Below, one piece after another: positions 42,463 through 50,267 of a stretch of 64,000 bases of DNA. Each line of letters begins with the position of its first letter. Position 1 is the stretch's first letter. Source of the DNA: Streptomyces glomeratus (GTDB lineage: Bacteria; Actinomycetota; Actinomycetes; Streptomycetales; Streptomycetaceae); the NCBI RefSeq assembly GCF_021462825.1, contig NZ_JAKEEB010000016.1, positions 62,001 through 126,000 on the forward strand. The letters are read 5' to 3'. The notes under the pieces are model-generated. The model worked only from the letters and a program-made list of their open reading frames with translations, did not search any database and was not told the DNA's origin. Made by a program: the position numbers and the translations under genes.

Positions 42463-42747
42463 ATGGGCTGGTTGTGGGCGATCATCGTCGGATTCGTGCT
42501 GGGCCTGCTGGCCAAGCTCATCCTGCCGGGCAGACAGCACAGTCCCCTCTGGCTGACCACCCTCATGGGCATGATCGGCGGCATCATCGGCAACGCCATC
42601 GCCCGCTCCATCGGGATCGCGGAGACCCGGGGCATCGACTGGGGCCGCCACGGTCTCCAGCTCGCAGCCGCGGTCGTCCTCGTCTTCCTGGGCGAGATGG
42701 CGTACATGTCGATGCGAGGCAGAGGCAGAGACAGGGAGAGAGTCTGA
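42463..42747 (+). CDS. GlsB/YeaQ/YmgE family stress-response membrane protein
   Basis: A 94-aa membrane protein: MGWLWAIIVGFVLGLLAKLI, LPGRQHSPLWLTTLMGMIGG, and a third helix QLAAAVVLVFLGEMAYM, with a short basic tail. This is the transglycosylase-associated (GlsB) family. ATG start with GAGGAGG six bases upstream. It is divergent from DUF3099 and separated from tyrS by a bidirectional terminator. Confidence 0.9.
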   Translation: MGWLWAIIVGFVLGLLAKLILPGRQHSPLWLTTLMGMIGGIIGNAIARSIGIAETRGIDWGRHGLQLAAAVVLVFLGEMAYMSMRGRGRDRERV

Positions 42748-42755
42748 CGGCACGG

Positions 42756-42796
42756 AAAGGGGGCGGCCCCGTCTCCCGACGGGGCCGCCCCCTTTT
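42756..42796. terminator. Bidirectional terminator between glsB-like gene and tyrS
   Basis: Perfect 18-base stem AAAGGGGGCGGCCCCGTC with loop TCCC and a short T run, serving both convergent genes. Confidence 0.9.
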
Positions 42797-42844
42797 CCTG
42801 TCCGGCTGTCTTGCACGCGCCCGGCCCATGAGGCCGGGCGCGCC

Positions 42845-44113
42845 TCAGTCTCCCGCGACCTCGACCGCGGCCAGGTTCTTCTTGCCGCGGCGCAGCACCA
42901 GCCAGCGGCCGTGCAGCAGCTCCTCCCGGGCGGGCACCGCGTCCTCGGCGGTGACCTTCGTGTTGTTCACGTAGGCGCCGCCCTCCTTCACGGTGCGGCG
43001 CGCCGCCGACTTGCTGGGCACCAGGCCGACCTCGGCGAACAGGTCCACCACCGGCTCCAGCTCGGAGACCCGGGCGTTCGGCACCTCGGAGAGGGCCGCG
43101 GCCAGCGTCTTCTCGTCGAGGTCCGCCAGCTCGCCCTGCCCGAAGAGCGCCTTGGACGCGGCGATCACGGCGGCCGTCTGGTCCGCACCGTGCACCAGCG
43201 TCGTCAGCTCCTCGGCGAGCGCACGCTGGGCGGCGCGGGCCTGCGGACGCTCCTCCGTCTGCTGCTCCAGCTCCTCGATCTCCTCACGGGAACGGAAACT
43301 GAAGATGCGCAGGAACTTCGAGACGTCCCGGTCGTCGGCGTTCAGCCAGAACTGGTAGAAGGCGTACGGCGTGGTCAGCTCCGGGTCGAGCCACACCGTG
43401 CCGGACTCCGTCTTGCCGAACTTGGTGCCGTCCGCCTTGGTGATCAGCGGCGTAGCCAGCGCGTGCACGGCGACGTGCGGCTCCACCTTGTGGATCAGGT
43501 CCGCGCCCGCCGTGAGGTTGCCCCACTGGTCGCTGCCGCCGGTCTGCAGCGTGCAGCCGTACCTCCGGTACAGCTCCAGGAAGTCCATGCCCTGGAGGAT
43601 CTGGTAGCTGAACTCGGTGTAGCTGATACCCGCGTCCGAGTGCAGCCGGCGGGCGACGGCCTCCTTCGAGATCATCTTGTTGACCCGGAAGTGCTTGCCG
43701 ATGTCCCGCAGGAAGTCGATGGCCGACAGGCCCTGGGTCCAGTCCAGGTTGTTGACCATCGTCGCGGCGTGCGGCCCCTCGAAGTCCAGGAACTTCTCGA
43801 TCTGGCCCCGCAGCCGCGCCACCCAGCCGGCCACCACCTCGGGGTCGTTCAGCGTGCGCTCGGCGGTCGGCTTCGGGTCGCCGATCAGGCCCGTGGCGCC
43901 CCCGACCAGGCCCAGCGGGCGGTTGCCCGCCTGCTGGATCCGGCGCATGGTCAGGATCTGTACCAGGTTGCCGAGGTGCAGGCTGGGAGCGGTGGGGTCG
44001 AAGCCGCAATAGAACGTGACGGGACCGTCCGCGAACGCCTTGCGCAGTGCGTCCTCGTCCGTGGAGAGGGCGATGAGCCCCCGCCACTTCAGTTCGTCGA
44101 CGATGTCCGTCAC
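42845..44113 (-). CDS. tyrS: Tyrosyl-tRNA synthetase
   Basis: A 422-aa class I aminoacyl-tRNA synthetase charging tRNA-Tyr. The HIGH-type motif is SLHLGNLVQILTMRR; the KMSKS-type motif is ADGTKFGKTESGTVWLDP. Tyrosine recognition is seen in YTEFSYQILQGMDFLELYRR and GGSDQWGNLTAGADL. The C-terminal S4-like RNA-binding domain is about residues 355-420 (SKSAARRTVKEGGAYVNNTK). Normal length. ATG follows GGAG. Single gene ending at a strong terminator. Confidence 0.97.
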   Translation of the reverse strand: MTDIVDELKWRGLIALSTDEDALRKAFADGPVTFYCGFDPTAPSLHLGNLVQILTMRRIQQAGNRPLGLVGGATGLIGDPKPTAERTLNDPEVVAGWVARLRGQIEKFLDFEGPHAATMVNNLDWTQGLSAIDFLRDIGKHFRVNKMISKEAVARRLHSDAGISYTEFSYQILQGMDFLELYRRYGCTLQTGGSDQWGNLTAGADLIHKVEPHVAVHALATPLITKADGTKFGKTESGTVWLDPELTTPYAFYQFWLNADDRDVSKFLRIFSFRSREEIEELEQQTEERPQARAAQRALAEELTTLVHGADQTAAVIAASKALFGQGELADLDEKTLAAALSEVPNARVSELEPVVDLFAEVGLVPSKSAARRTVKEGGAYVNNTKVTAEDAVPAREELLHGRWLVLRRGKKNLAAVEVAGD

Positions 44114-44169
44114 GGTTCTCGTATCTCCTTGGAAGGTCCTCGGGTGGTCGAGTGACCACCGGTACGAGG

Positions 44170-45564
44170 TTATACGCCCTGGCTGACCGAGCTCATATTG
44201 AAGTCCGGCACCCTCAGCGAGGGCATCGCAGCCCTAGTGAACCAGTCGGCCCACTCCCTCGGCAGCGTCTTTTCGGTGCGCCCGGCCTCCGTGGCGCGGC
44301 CCAGCAGGTCCACCGGGGACTCGTTGAAGCGGAAGTTGTTCACCTCGCCGGTGACCTCGCCGTTCTCCACGAGGTAGACGCCGTCCCGGGTCAGGCCGGT
44401 CAGCAGCAGCGTCGCCGGGTCGACCTCCCGGATGTACCACAAGCACGTCAGCAGCAGCCCCCGCCCGGTGTCGGCGACCATCTCCTCCAGCGACCGGTCG
44501 GCGCCACCGCCGAGAATCAGATTCCCGATCGACGGCGCGAGCGGCAGCCCGGTCAGGGCCGCGCTGTGCCGGGTGGTCGTCAGACGCCTCAGCTCCCCGT
44601 CGCGGATCCACTCGGTGGCCTTCAGCGGCAGTCCGTTGTCGAAGACCGACGCATCGTCGCCGGAGGCGTGCGCGATCACGAAGGGCGCCGTCTCCAGACC
44701 CGGCTCGTCCGGGTCGCTGCGCAGGGACAACGGCAGCCCGGAGAGCTTCTCGCCGACGCGTGTGCCACCGCCGGGCTTGCTGAAGACCGTGCGGCCCTCG
44801 GCCGCGTCCCGGCCCGTCGAGGACCACATCTGGTAGATCAGCAGGTCCGCGACCGCGGTGGGCGGCAGCAGCGTCTCGTACCGGCCCGCGGGCAGCTCGA
44901 CCCTGCGCTCCGCCCAGGCCAGCCGCTGCGACAGCTCGGCGTCCAGCGCCACCGGGTCGACGTCCTCGAAGTCCCGCGTCGAGCATCCCGCCCACGCCGA
45001 GCGCGTGCGGTCCGGGGACTTGGCGTTGAGCTCCAGCGTGCCGCTCGGCTGGTCGTGACGCAGCCGCAGCCCGGTCGACGTACCGATGTACGTCGAGACG
45101 ACTTCGTGGTTGGCGAAGCCGTACAGCTCACGCCCGCCCGCATGCGCGCGTGCGAAGGACTCGCCGAGCGCCGGCGCGAAGTCGGTGAAGACGGCGGACG
45201 AGGTCTCCGCGGGCGCGTCCATGAAGTGCGGGGACTGCGGCACACCCGTCACCAGCGGCTGTGCGTCCTCGGCGGGGCCCGCGCCGCGTGCGGCGGCCTC
45301 CGCTGCCCGCACCAGCGACTCCAGCCCGTCGGCGGTGACGGCCGAGCGGGAGACGACCCCCGACGCCGTCCCCTGCGCGCCGTCGACGGTCGCGACGACG
45401 GTGAGGGTGCGCCCGCGGGTGACCCCGTTCGTGGTCAGTGCGTTGCCCGCCCAGCGGAGGTTGGCGGTGGAGTGCTCGTCGGCGATGACGACGCACCCGT
45501 CCGCGCGGGACATCTCCAGGGCACGCTCGACGATCTCGTGCGGCTTGTTCGTACGGGCGCTCAT
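44170..45564 (-). CDS. TldE/PmbA family metalloprotease subunit
   Basis: A 464-aa protein of the TldD/PmbA family without the metal motif, hence the TldE-type partner. Seen: VTRGRTLTVVATVDGAQGTA, ELYGFANHEVVSTYIGTSTG, RYETLLPPTAVADLLIYQMW, and the C-terminal GLLLTCLWYIREVDPATLLL with GLTRDGVYLVENGEVTGEVN. In E. coli TldD/TldE cleave peptides such as microcin B17 precursor. The ATG overlaps the TldD stop by four bases, so the pair is translationally coupled. Confidence 0.93.
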   Translation of the reverse strand: MSARTNKPHEIVERALEMSRADGCVVIADEHSTANLRWAGNALTTNGVTRGRTLTVVATVDGAQGTASGVVSRSAVTADGLESLVRAAEAAARGAGPAEDAQPLVTGVPQSPHFMDAPAETSSAVFTDFAPALGESFARAHAGGRELYGFANHEVVSTYIGTSTGLRLRHDQPSGTLELNAKSPDRTRSAWAGCSTRDFEDVDPVALDAELSQRLAWAERRVELPAGRYETLLPPTAVADLLIYQMWSSTGRDAAEGRTVFSKPGGGTRVGEKLSGLPLSLRSDPDEPGLETAPFVIAHASGDDASVFDNGLPLKATEWIRDGELRRLTTTRHSAALTGLPLAPSIGNLILGGGADRSLEEMVADTGRGLLLTCLWYIREVDPATLLLTGLTRDGVYLVENGEVTGEVNNFRFNESPVDLLGRATEAGRTEKTLPREWADWFTRAAMPSLRVPDFNMSSVSQGV

Positions 45565-47117
45565 CGACCGGCCTCCTGGGTGGTGTTGAGGATGTTGACT
45601 CCCTTGAAGAGGGCGGACGGGCAGCCGTGCGAGACCGACGCGACCTGGCCCGGCTGGGCCTTGCCGCAGTTGAAGGCGCCGCCGAGGACATAGGTCCCCG
45701 GACCGCCGACGGCCACCATGGATCCCCAGAAGTCGGTGGTCGTCGCCTGGTACGCGACATCCCGCAGCTGGCCGGTGATCCGCCCGTTCTCGATACGGAA
45801 GAACCGCTGGCCGGTGAACTGGAAGTTGTAGCGCTGCATGTCGATGGACCAGGAACGGTCCCCGACGACATAGATCCCGCGGTCCACGCTGCCGATCAGA
45901 TCCTCGGTGGACAGTCCGGCCGGATCCGGCCGGAGCGACACATTGGCCATGCGCTGCACGGGAACGTGCGCGGGCGAGTCGGCGTAGGCGCACCCGTTGG
46001 ACCGCTCGAAACCGGTCAGCCGGGCGATGCGCCGGTCCAGCTGGTAGCCGACCAGTGTGCCGTTCCTGACCAGGTCCCAGGACTGCGTCTCGACGCCCTC
46101 GTCGTCGTAGCCGATCGTCGCGAGGCCGTGCTCGGCGGTGCGGTCGCCGGTGACGTTCATCAGCTCGGAGCCGTACCTCAGCTTGCCCAGCCGGTCGAAG
46201 GTGGCGAAGGAGGTGCCGGCGTACGCGGCCTCGTAGCCGAGCGCCCGGTCCAGTTCGGTGGCGTGCCCGATGGACTCGTGAATGGTCAGCCACAGGTTGG
46301 ACGGGTCGACGACCAGGTCGTACACACCCGGCTCCACGCTCGGCGCGCGCATCTTCTCGGCGAGCAGCTCCGGGATCTGCTCCAGCTCCGCGTCCCAGTC
46401 CCAGCCGGTGCCCGTCAGGTACTCCCAGCCGCGGCCGACCGGCGGCGCGAGGGTGCGCATCGAGTCGAACTCACCCGTGGAGTCGTCGACCGAGACCGCG
46501 GTGAGTTGGGGGTGCAGCCGCACGCGCTGCTGGGTCGTCACGGTGCCCGCGGTGTCGGCATAGAACTTGTTCTCGTGGACGGTCATCAGCGAGGCGTCCA
46601 CGTGGTCGACCCCGTCGGCCGCGAGCAGCCGCGCGCTCCAGTCGGCCAGCAGTCCCGTCTTGTGCTCGTCGGGCACGGTGAAGGGATCGATCTCGTACGA
46701 GGAGACCCAGGTCCGCTCCGCGTGGACCGGCTCGTCCGCCAGTTCCACCCTCCCCCACTGCCCGAACGGCGTGGGCGGTGCCCCCACGTCGGACCCCGCC
46801 GCCTTGATGACCTGTGCCGACAGCCTGGCCATCGCCACCGCCTGCGACGCCACCTTGGCCGCGGCGTCCAGGGTCAGATCGACGCCCGAGGCGAACCCCC
46901 AGGTCCCCCCGTGCACGACCCGCACCGCGTACCCCAGGTCGGTCGTGTCCGAGGACCCGGCCGGCTTGCCGTCGCGCAACCGCCACGCGGCACTGCGCAC
47001 CCGCTCGAAGCGGAAGTCCGCGTGCTCGGCGCCCAGCGCCCGCGCGCGTGCCAGCGCGGCGTCGGCCAGGGCCCGCAGCGGCAGTGCCGTGAAGGCTTCG
47101 TCGATGGAGTGGGGCAC
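45561..47117 (-). CDS. TldD family metalloprotease
   Basis: A 518-aa zinc protease. The active motif is HESIGHATELDRALGYEAAY (HExxxH). Other family blocks are LRDGKPAGSSDTTDLGYAVR, PGVYDLVVDPSNLWLTIHES, VGYQLDRRIARLTGFERSNG and the C-terminal YVLGGAFNCGKAQPGQVASV. It forms a heterodimer with TldE, encoded next. No recognisable RiPP precursor or modification genes lie nearby, so the native substrate is unknown. Divergent from fabG, sharing a 269-base regulatory region. Confidence 0.94.
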   Translation of the reverse strand: MPHSIDEAFTALPLRALADAALARARALGAEHADFRFERVRSAAWRLRDGKPAGSSDTTDLGYAVRVVHGGTWGFASGVDLTLDAAAKVASQAVAMARLSAQVIKAAGSDVGAPPTPFGQWGRVELADEPVHAERTWVSSYEIDPFTVPDEHKTGLLADWSARLLAADGVDHVDASLMTVHENKFYADTAGTVTTQQRVRLHPQLTAVSVDDSTGEFDSMRTLAPPVGRGWEYLTGTGWDWDAELEQIPELLAEKMRAPSVEPGVYDLVVDPSNLWLTIHESIGHATELDRALGYEAAYAGTSFATFDRLGKLRYGSELMNVTGDRTAEHGLATIGYDDEGVETQSWDLVRNGTLVGYQLDRRIARLTGFERSNGCAYADSPAHVPVQRMANVSLRPDPAGLSTEDLIGSVDRGIYVVGDRSWSIDMQRYNFQFTGQRFFRIENGRITGQLRDVAYQATTTDFWGSMVAVGGPGTYVLGGAFNCGKAQPGQVASVSHGCPSALFKGVNILNTTQEAGR

Positions 47118-47261
47118 GGACGTCTCCCTGCTGTCGTGGCCTGTCGGATCCGATCATGTCTCCCATGGGACCGAGCGGACCATATCCTTCCGTCCGACGA
47201 ACGGACCTTTGCCTCCGACGAGCCTCCCGGCTCACTCCGCGGCCGCCACTTCTGTAGGGAT

Positions 47262-47291
47262 CCGACAGTGAGTCCCCTACGCCACTGTCGG
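47262..47291. promoter_or_regulatory. Inverted repeat upstream of fabG
   Basis: CCGACAGTG and CACTGTCGG (9-base arms, 12-base spacer) lie just upstream of the probable fabG -35. A second imperfect pair GTAGGGA...TCCCCTAC interlocks with it. Confidence 0.5.
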
Positions 47292-47298
47292 TGCCCGA

Positions 47299-47329
47299 TT
47301 GTCCGTGCGGGGGGCCGGACCGATAGGTT
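47299..47329 (+). promoter_or_regulatory. Candidate fabG promoter
   Basis: TTGTCC (47299-47304) and TAGGTT (47324-47329) with 19-base spacing, giving a ~50-base 5' leader before the fabG start. Confidence 0.5.
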
Positions 47330-47386
47330 TTCGACGAAGGCGCCTGTCTTGCAGGGGTTCCAGACCGCTATCGAAAGGGTGATCCG

Positions 47387-48091
47387 TTGAGCCGCTCGGT
47401 TCTCGTCACTGGAGGCAACCGGGGCATCGGCCTCGCCATCGCCCGCGCGTTCGCCGACGCCGGCGACAAGGTCGCGATCACGTACCGCTCGGGCGAGCCG
47501 CCGGCCGGCTTCCTCGCGGTCAAGTGCGACATCACCGACACCGAGCAGGTGGAGCAGGCCTACAAGGAGATCGAGGCCCAGCACGGCCCTGTCGAGATCC
47601 TCGTCGCCAACGCGGGCGTCACCAAGGACCAGTTGCTGATGCGCATGTCCGAGGAGGACTTCACCTCGGTCATCGACACCAACCTCACCGGCACCTTCCG
47701 CGTCGTCAAGCGCGCCAACCGCGGCATGCTGCGCGCGAAGAAGGGCCGCGTCGTGCTGGTCTCGTCGGTGGTGGGGCTGCTCGGGTCCGCCGGGCAGGCG
47801 AACTACGCCGCCTCCAAGGCCGCCCTGGTCGGCTTCGCGCGCTCCCTCGCCCGTGAGCTGGGCTCGCGCAACATCACCTTCAACGTCGTCGCGCCCGGTT
47901 TCGTCGACACCGACATGACCAAGGCGCTCACCGACGAACAGCGGGCGAACATCATGTCGCAGGTGCCGCTCGGCCGTTACGCGCAGCCGGAGGAGATCGC
48001 CGCGACGGTGCGGTTCCTCGCCTCCGACGACGCCTCGTACATCACTGGAGCCGTCATCCCCGTTGACGGCGGACTGGGAATGGGTCACTGA
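47387..48091 (+). CDS. fabG: 3-oxoacyl-[ACP] reductase
   Basis: A 234-aa SDR reducing 3-ketoacyl-ACP in fatty acid synthesis. Cofactor motif VLVTGGNRGIGLAIARAFAD, NAG in ILVANAGVTKDQLL, catalytic Ser in VVLVSSVVGLLGSAG, and YxxxK in ANYAASKAALVGFARSL. It starts at TTG, the natural beginning of the reading frame (SRSVLVTGG), behind GAAAGGGTG. FabI starts 5 bases after its stop, so the two reductases of the elongation cycle are co-translated, as in actinomycete mabA-inhA pairs. Confidence 0.95.
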   Translation: MSRSVLVTGGNRGIGLAIARAFADAGDKVAITYRSGEPPAGFLAVKCDITDTEQVEQAYKEIEAQHGPVEILVANAGVTKDQLLMRMSEEDFTSVIDTNLTGTFRVVKRANRGMLRAKKGRVVLVSSVVGLLGSAGQANYAASKAALVGFARSLARELGSRNITFNVVAPGFVDTDMTKALTDEQRANIMSQVPLGRYAQPEEIAATVRFLASDDASYITGAVIPVDGGLGMGH

Positions 48092-48096
48092 TCACC

Positions 48097-48864
48097 ATGA
48101 GCGGAATTCTCGAGGGCAAGCGCGTCCTGATCTCCGGTGTGCTGATGGAGTCCTCCATCGCGTTCCACGCCGCGAAGCTGGCCCAGGAGCAGGGTGCCGA
48201 GATCATCCTGACCGCGTTCCCGCGGCCCACGCTGACCGAGCGCATCGCCAGGAAGCTCCCCAAGCCCACCAAGGTCGTCGAGCTCGACGTCACCAACGAC
48301 GAGCACCTGGCGCGCCTGGCCGACGTCGTCGGCGAGGAGCTGGGCGGCCTCGACGGCGTCGTGCACTCCATCGGTTTCGCCCCGCAGGACGCCCTCGGCG
48401 GCAACTTCCTCAACACGCCGTTCGAGTCGGTCGCCACCGCCATGCACGTCTCGGCGTACTCCCTGAAGTCGCTGACCATGGCCTGCCTGCCGCTGATGCA
48501 GAACGGCGGCTCGGTCGTCGGCCTCACCTTCGACGCGCAGTTCGCGTGGCCGCAGTACGACTGGATGGGCCCGGCCAAGGCCGCCCTGGAAGCCACCAGC
48601 CGCTACATCGCGCGTGACCTGGGCAAGCAGAACATCCGCTGCAACCTGATCTCGGCGGGCCCGCTCGGCTCCATGGCCGCCAAGTCCATCCCGGGCTTCG
48701 GCGAGCTGGCCTCCGTGTGGGACACCCGCTCTCCGCTGGAGTGGGACCTGAAGGACCCCGAGCCGGCCGGCCGCGGCATCGTCGCCCTGCTGAGCGACTG
48801 GTTCCCGAAGACCACCGGCGAGATCATCCACGTGGACGGCGGCCTGCACGCCATCGGCGCCTGA
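48097..48864 (+). CDS. fabI: Enoyl-[ACP] reductase (NADH), InhA type
   Basis: A 255-aa enzyme catalysing the last reduction of the elongation cycle. Nucleotide motif LISGVLMESSIAFHAAKLAQ, HSIGFAPQDALGGNFL, and the FabI/InhA active-site YDWMGPAKAALEATSRYIAR with Tyr and Lys. C-terminal EIIHVDGGLHAIGA. It is the InhA branch by the actinobacterial signature SIGFAPQDAL and length. Terminator-like hairpin follows. Confidence 0.96.
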   Translation: MSGILEGKRVLISGVLMESSIAFHAAKLAQEQGAEIILTAFPRPTLTERIARKLPKPTKVVELDVTNDEHLARLADVVGEELGGLDGVVHSIGFAPQDALGGNFLNTPFESVATAMHVSAYSLKSLTMACLPLMQNGGSVVGLTFDAQFAWPQYDWMGPAKAALEATSRYIARDLGKQNIRCNLISAGPLGSMAAKSIPGFGELASVWDTRSPLEWDLKDPEPAGRGIVALLSDWFPKTTGEIIHVDGGLHAIGA

Positions 48865-48935
48865 GCGGCCCGGTCCATGAGGGCTGACGGCTTGCGCGTC
48901 CGCTGACGCGGCCCTCGTTCCCGTCGTACGAGGTC

Positions 48936-48974
48936 GATGCCCCGTTTCCCGTTCCACGCGGGGAGCGGGGCATC
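48936..48974 (+). terminator. Terminator-like hairpin after fabI
   Basis: GATGCCCCG...CGGGGCATC arms (9 base pairs, extended by further imperfect pairing TTCCCG/CGGGGA) about 70 bases after the fabI stop. Confidence 0.6.
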
Positions 48975-49071
48975 GCCCGTTCGGAGTACCCGGCCGGGCG
49001 CCCGCGAGTGACCGGCACGCACGCTGGGAGTACGCACCGCCCCGCAGCCGTACGGCCTGGGAGGTTCCGTT

Positions 49072-49527
49072 GTGCGCCTGTCCCGCCGCTTCGCCCCGGT
49101 CTTCCTCGCCCTTGCCCTGGTGACCGTCCTGCCGTACGAGGCGATGCCGCACGCGCGCGGGGAGCGCACCGAGCGCCACGCGCGCGCAGAGCGCACCGAG
49201 CCCCACGCACGCGGGAAGGGCGGGAAGTCCGCCGGTGGTACGGGGCCCTTCGGCGCCGATTGCCGCGTCCGTGTGACCGGTACGGACGTCGTCGCCCACT
49301 GCCACAACCCGTATCCCCGGACCGACCATGTGAGCCTGCACATCGAGTGCGACCCCTGGTGGGACCTGGACACCGACACCGCCCCGGTCGACGTGGGACC
49401 CGCGATGACCGTGCGGCTCACGGGCCGCTGCTGGGCAAGGGTCCGCTCCGCGTGGGTCGGCCACGCCGGTGAGCCCGGTCAGCGCCCCGCGGCCCGCGAC
49501 CGGCCCGGACGGCACATGAACGGATAA
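49072..49527 (+). CDS. Secreted protein with internal HAR-ERTE repeats, unknown
   Basis: A 151-aa protein. N-terminal RLSRRFAPVFLALALVTVLP is a signal sequence. Residues 25-50 carry a repetitive stretch with HARGERTERHARAERTEPHA. The C-terminal part (about 60-125) has four Cys (GADCRVRVTGTDVVAHCHNP, HIECDPWW, GRCWARVR), likely two disulfides in an exported domain. GTG start with GGGAGG seven bases upstream. The end overlaps the convergent GntR gene by 49 bases. No family recognised. Confidence 0.7.
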   Translation: MRLSRRFAPVFLALALVTVLPYEAMPHARGERTERHARAERTEPHARGKGGKSAGGTGPFGADCRVRVTGTDVVAHCHNPYPRTDHVSLHIECDPWWDLDTDTAPVDVGPAMTVRLTGRCWARVRSAWVGHAGEPGQRPAARDRPGRHMNG

Positions 49528-50168
49528 CTCGCCGCCTCCGCGGCCGCCGCCGCCGTGTCGCCCGTGCGGATCGCGTCCACGAGCCCGGTGTGGTCCATGT
49601 ACGTCTCCGGCGTCAGCTCGCCGCCGACGTCGTCGCGCAGCCAGTCCCGCAGCACCTCGCCCAGGTCCGCGTACATCGCCGTCATGACGTCGTTGTGCGA
49701 CGCGGCCACCACCGCCATGTGGAAGGTCGCGTCGGCGGTCACGAACGCCTCCGCGTCCCCGGACTCCCAGGCCTCCTCACGGCGCAGCAGGAGCGCGTCC
49801 AGCTGCTTCAGATCGCGCTCGGTGCGCCGCTCGGCGGCGAGCTGGGCGGCACCCGACTCCAGGGTCGCGCGCAGCTCGGCGACGTGGGTGGGGTCCGCGT
49901 CGGCGAACCGCCGGTGCATCACGCCCGCCAGCTCGCTGGTCGCCGCCACGTAGGTGCCCGACCCCTGGCGGATGTCCAGCAGACCGTTGTGCGCGAGCGC
50001 GCGAACGGCCTCGCGGACCGTGTTGCGCGCGACCCCGAGCTGGTCGACCAGCTCGGACTCGGTCGGGATGCGTGAGCCCACCGGCCATTCGCCCGAGGTG
50101 ATCTGGTTCCGCAGTTCGGAGATGACCTGTTCGGACAGCGCGGATCGGCGGGGGTGGCTCAGCGGCAT
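49479..50168 (-). CDS. FadR-family GntR transcriptional regulator (FCD domain)
   Basis: A 229-aa regulator. Winged helix at residues about 8-72: ALSEQVISELRNQITSGEWP, RIPTESELVDQLGVARNTVR, ALAHNGLLDIRQGSGTYVAA. The C-terminal all-helical FCD ligand domain (about 90-215) contains ELRATLESGAAQLAAERRTE, DATFHMAVVAASHNDVM and DHTGLVDAIRTGDTAAAA, with the His metal ligands of the FCD class. Divergent from the MFS exporter; the palindrome between them is a likely operator. Confidence 0.92.
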   Translation of the reverse strand: MPLSHPRRSALSEQVISELRNQITSGEWPVGSRIPTESELVDQLGVARNTVREAVRALAHNGLLDIRQGSGTYVAATSELAGVMHRRFADADPTHVAELRATLESGAAQLAAERRTERDLKQLDALLLRREEAWESGDAEAFVTADATFHMAVVAASHNDVMTAMYADLGEVLRDWLRDDVGGELTPETYMDHTGLVDAIRTGDTAAAAAEAASYPFMCRPGRSRAAGR

Positions 50169-50237
50169 GACGGTCCTTCGTGCGGTCCTGGGTGCGGGGC
50201 CGGAGGATCCGGAGCGTAACCCAAGGGGGTGCCCCCA

Positions 50238-50260
50238 GAATCATCCCATGATTCTATGAT
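50238..50260 (+). promoter_or_regulatory. Operator palindrome and -10 of the MFS gene
   Basis: GAATCAT-CCC-ATGATTC (50238-50254) is a perfect 7-base inverted repeat directly abutting TATGAT (50255-50260). The ATG at 50268 is 7 bases past the -10, so the transcript is probably leaderless and the palindrome covers the -35/-10 spacer, a repressor position. The divergent GntR regulator is the obvious candidate ligand. Confidence 0.65.
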
Positions 50261-50267
50261 GAGCGGT

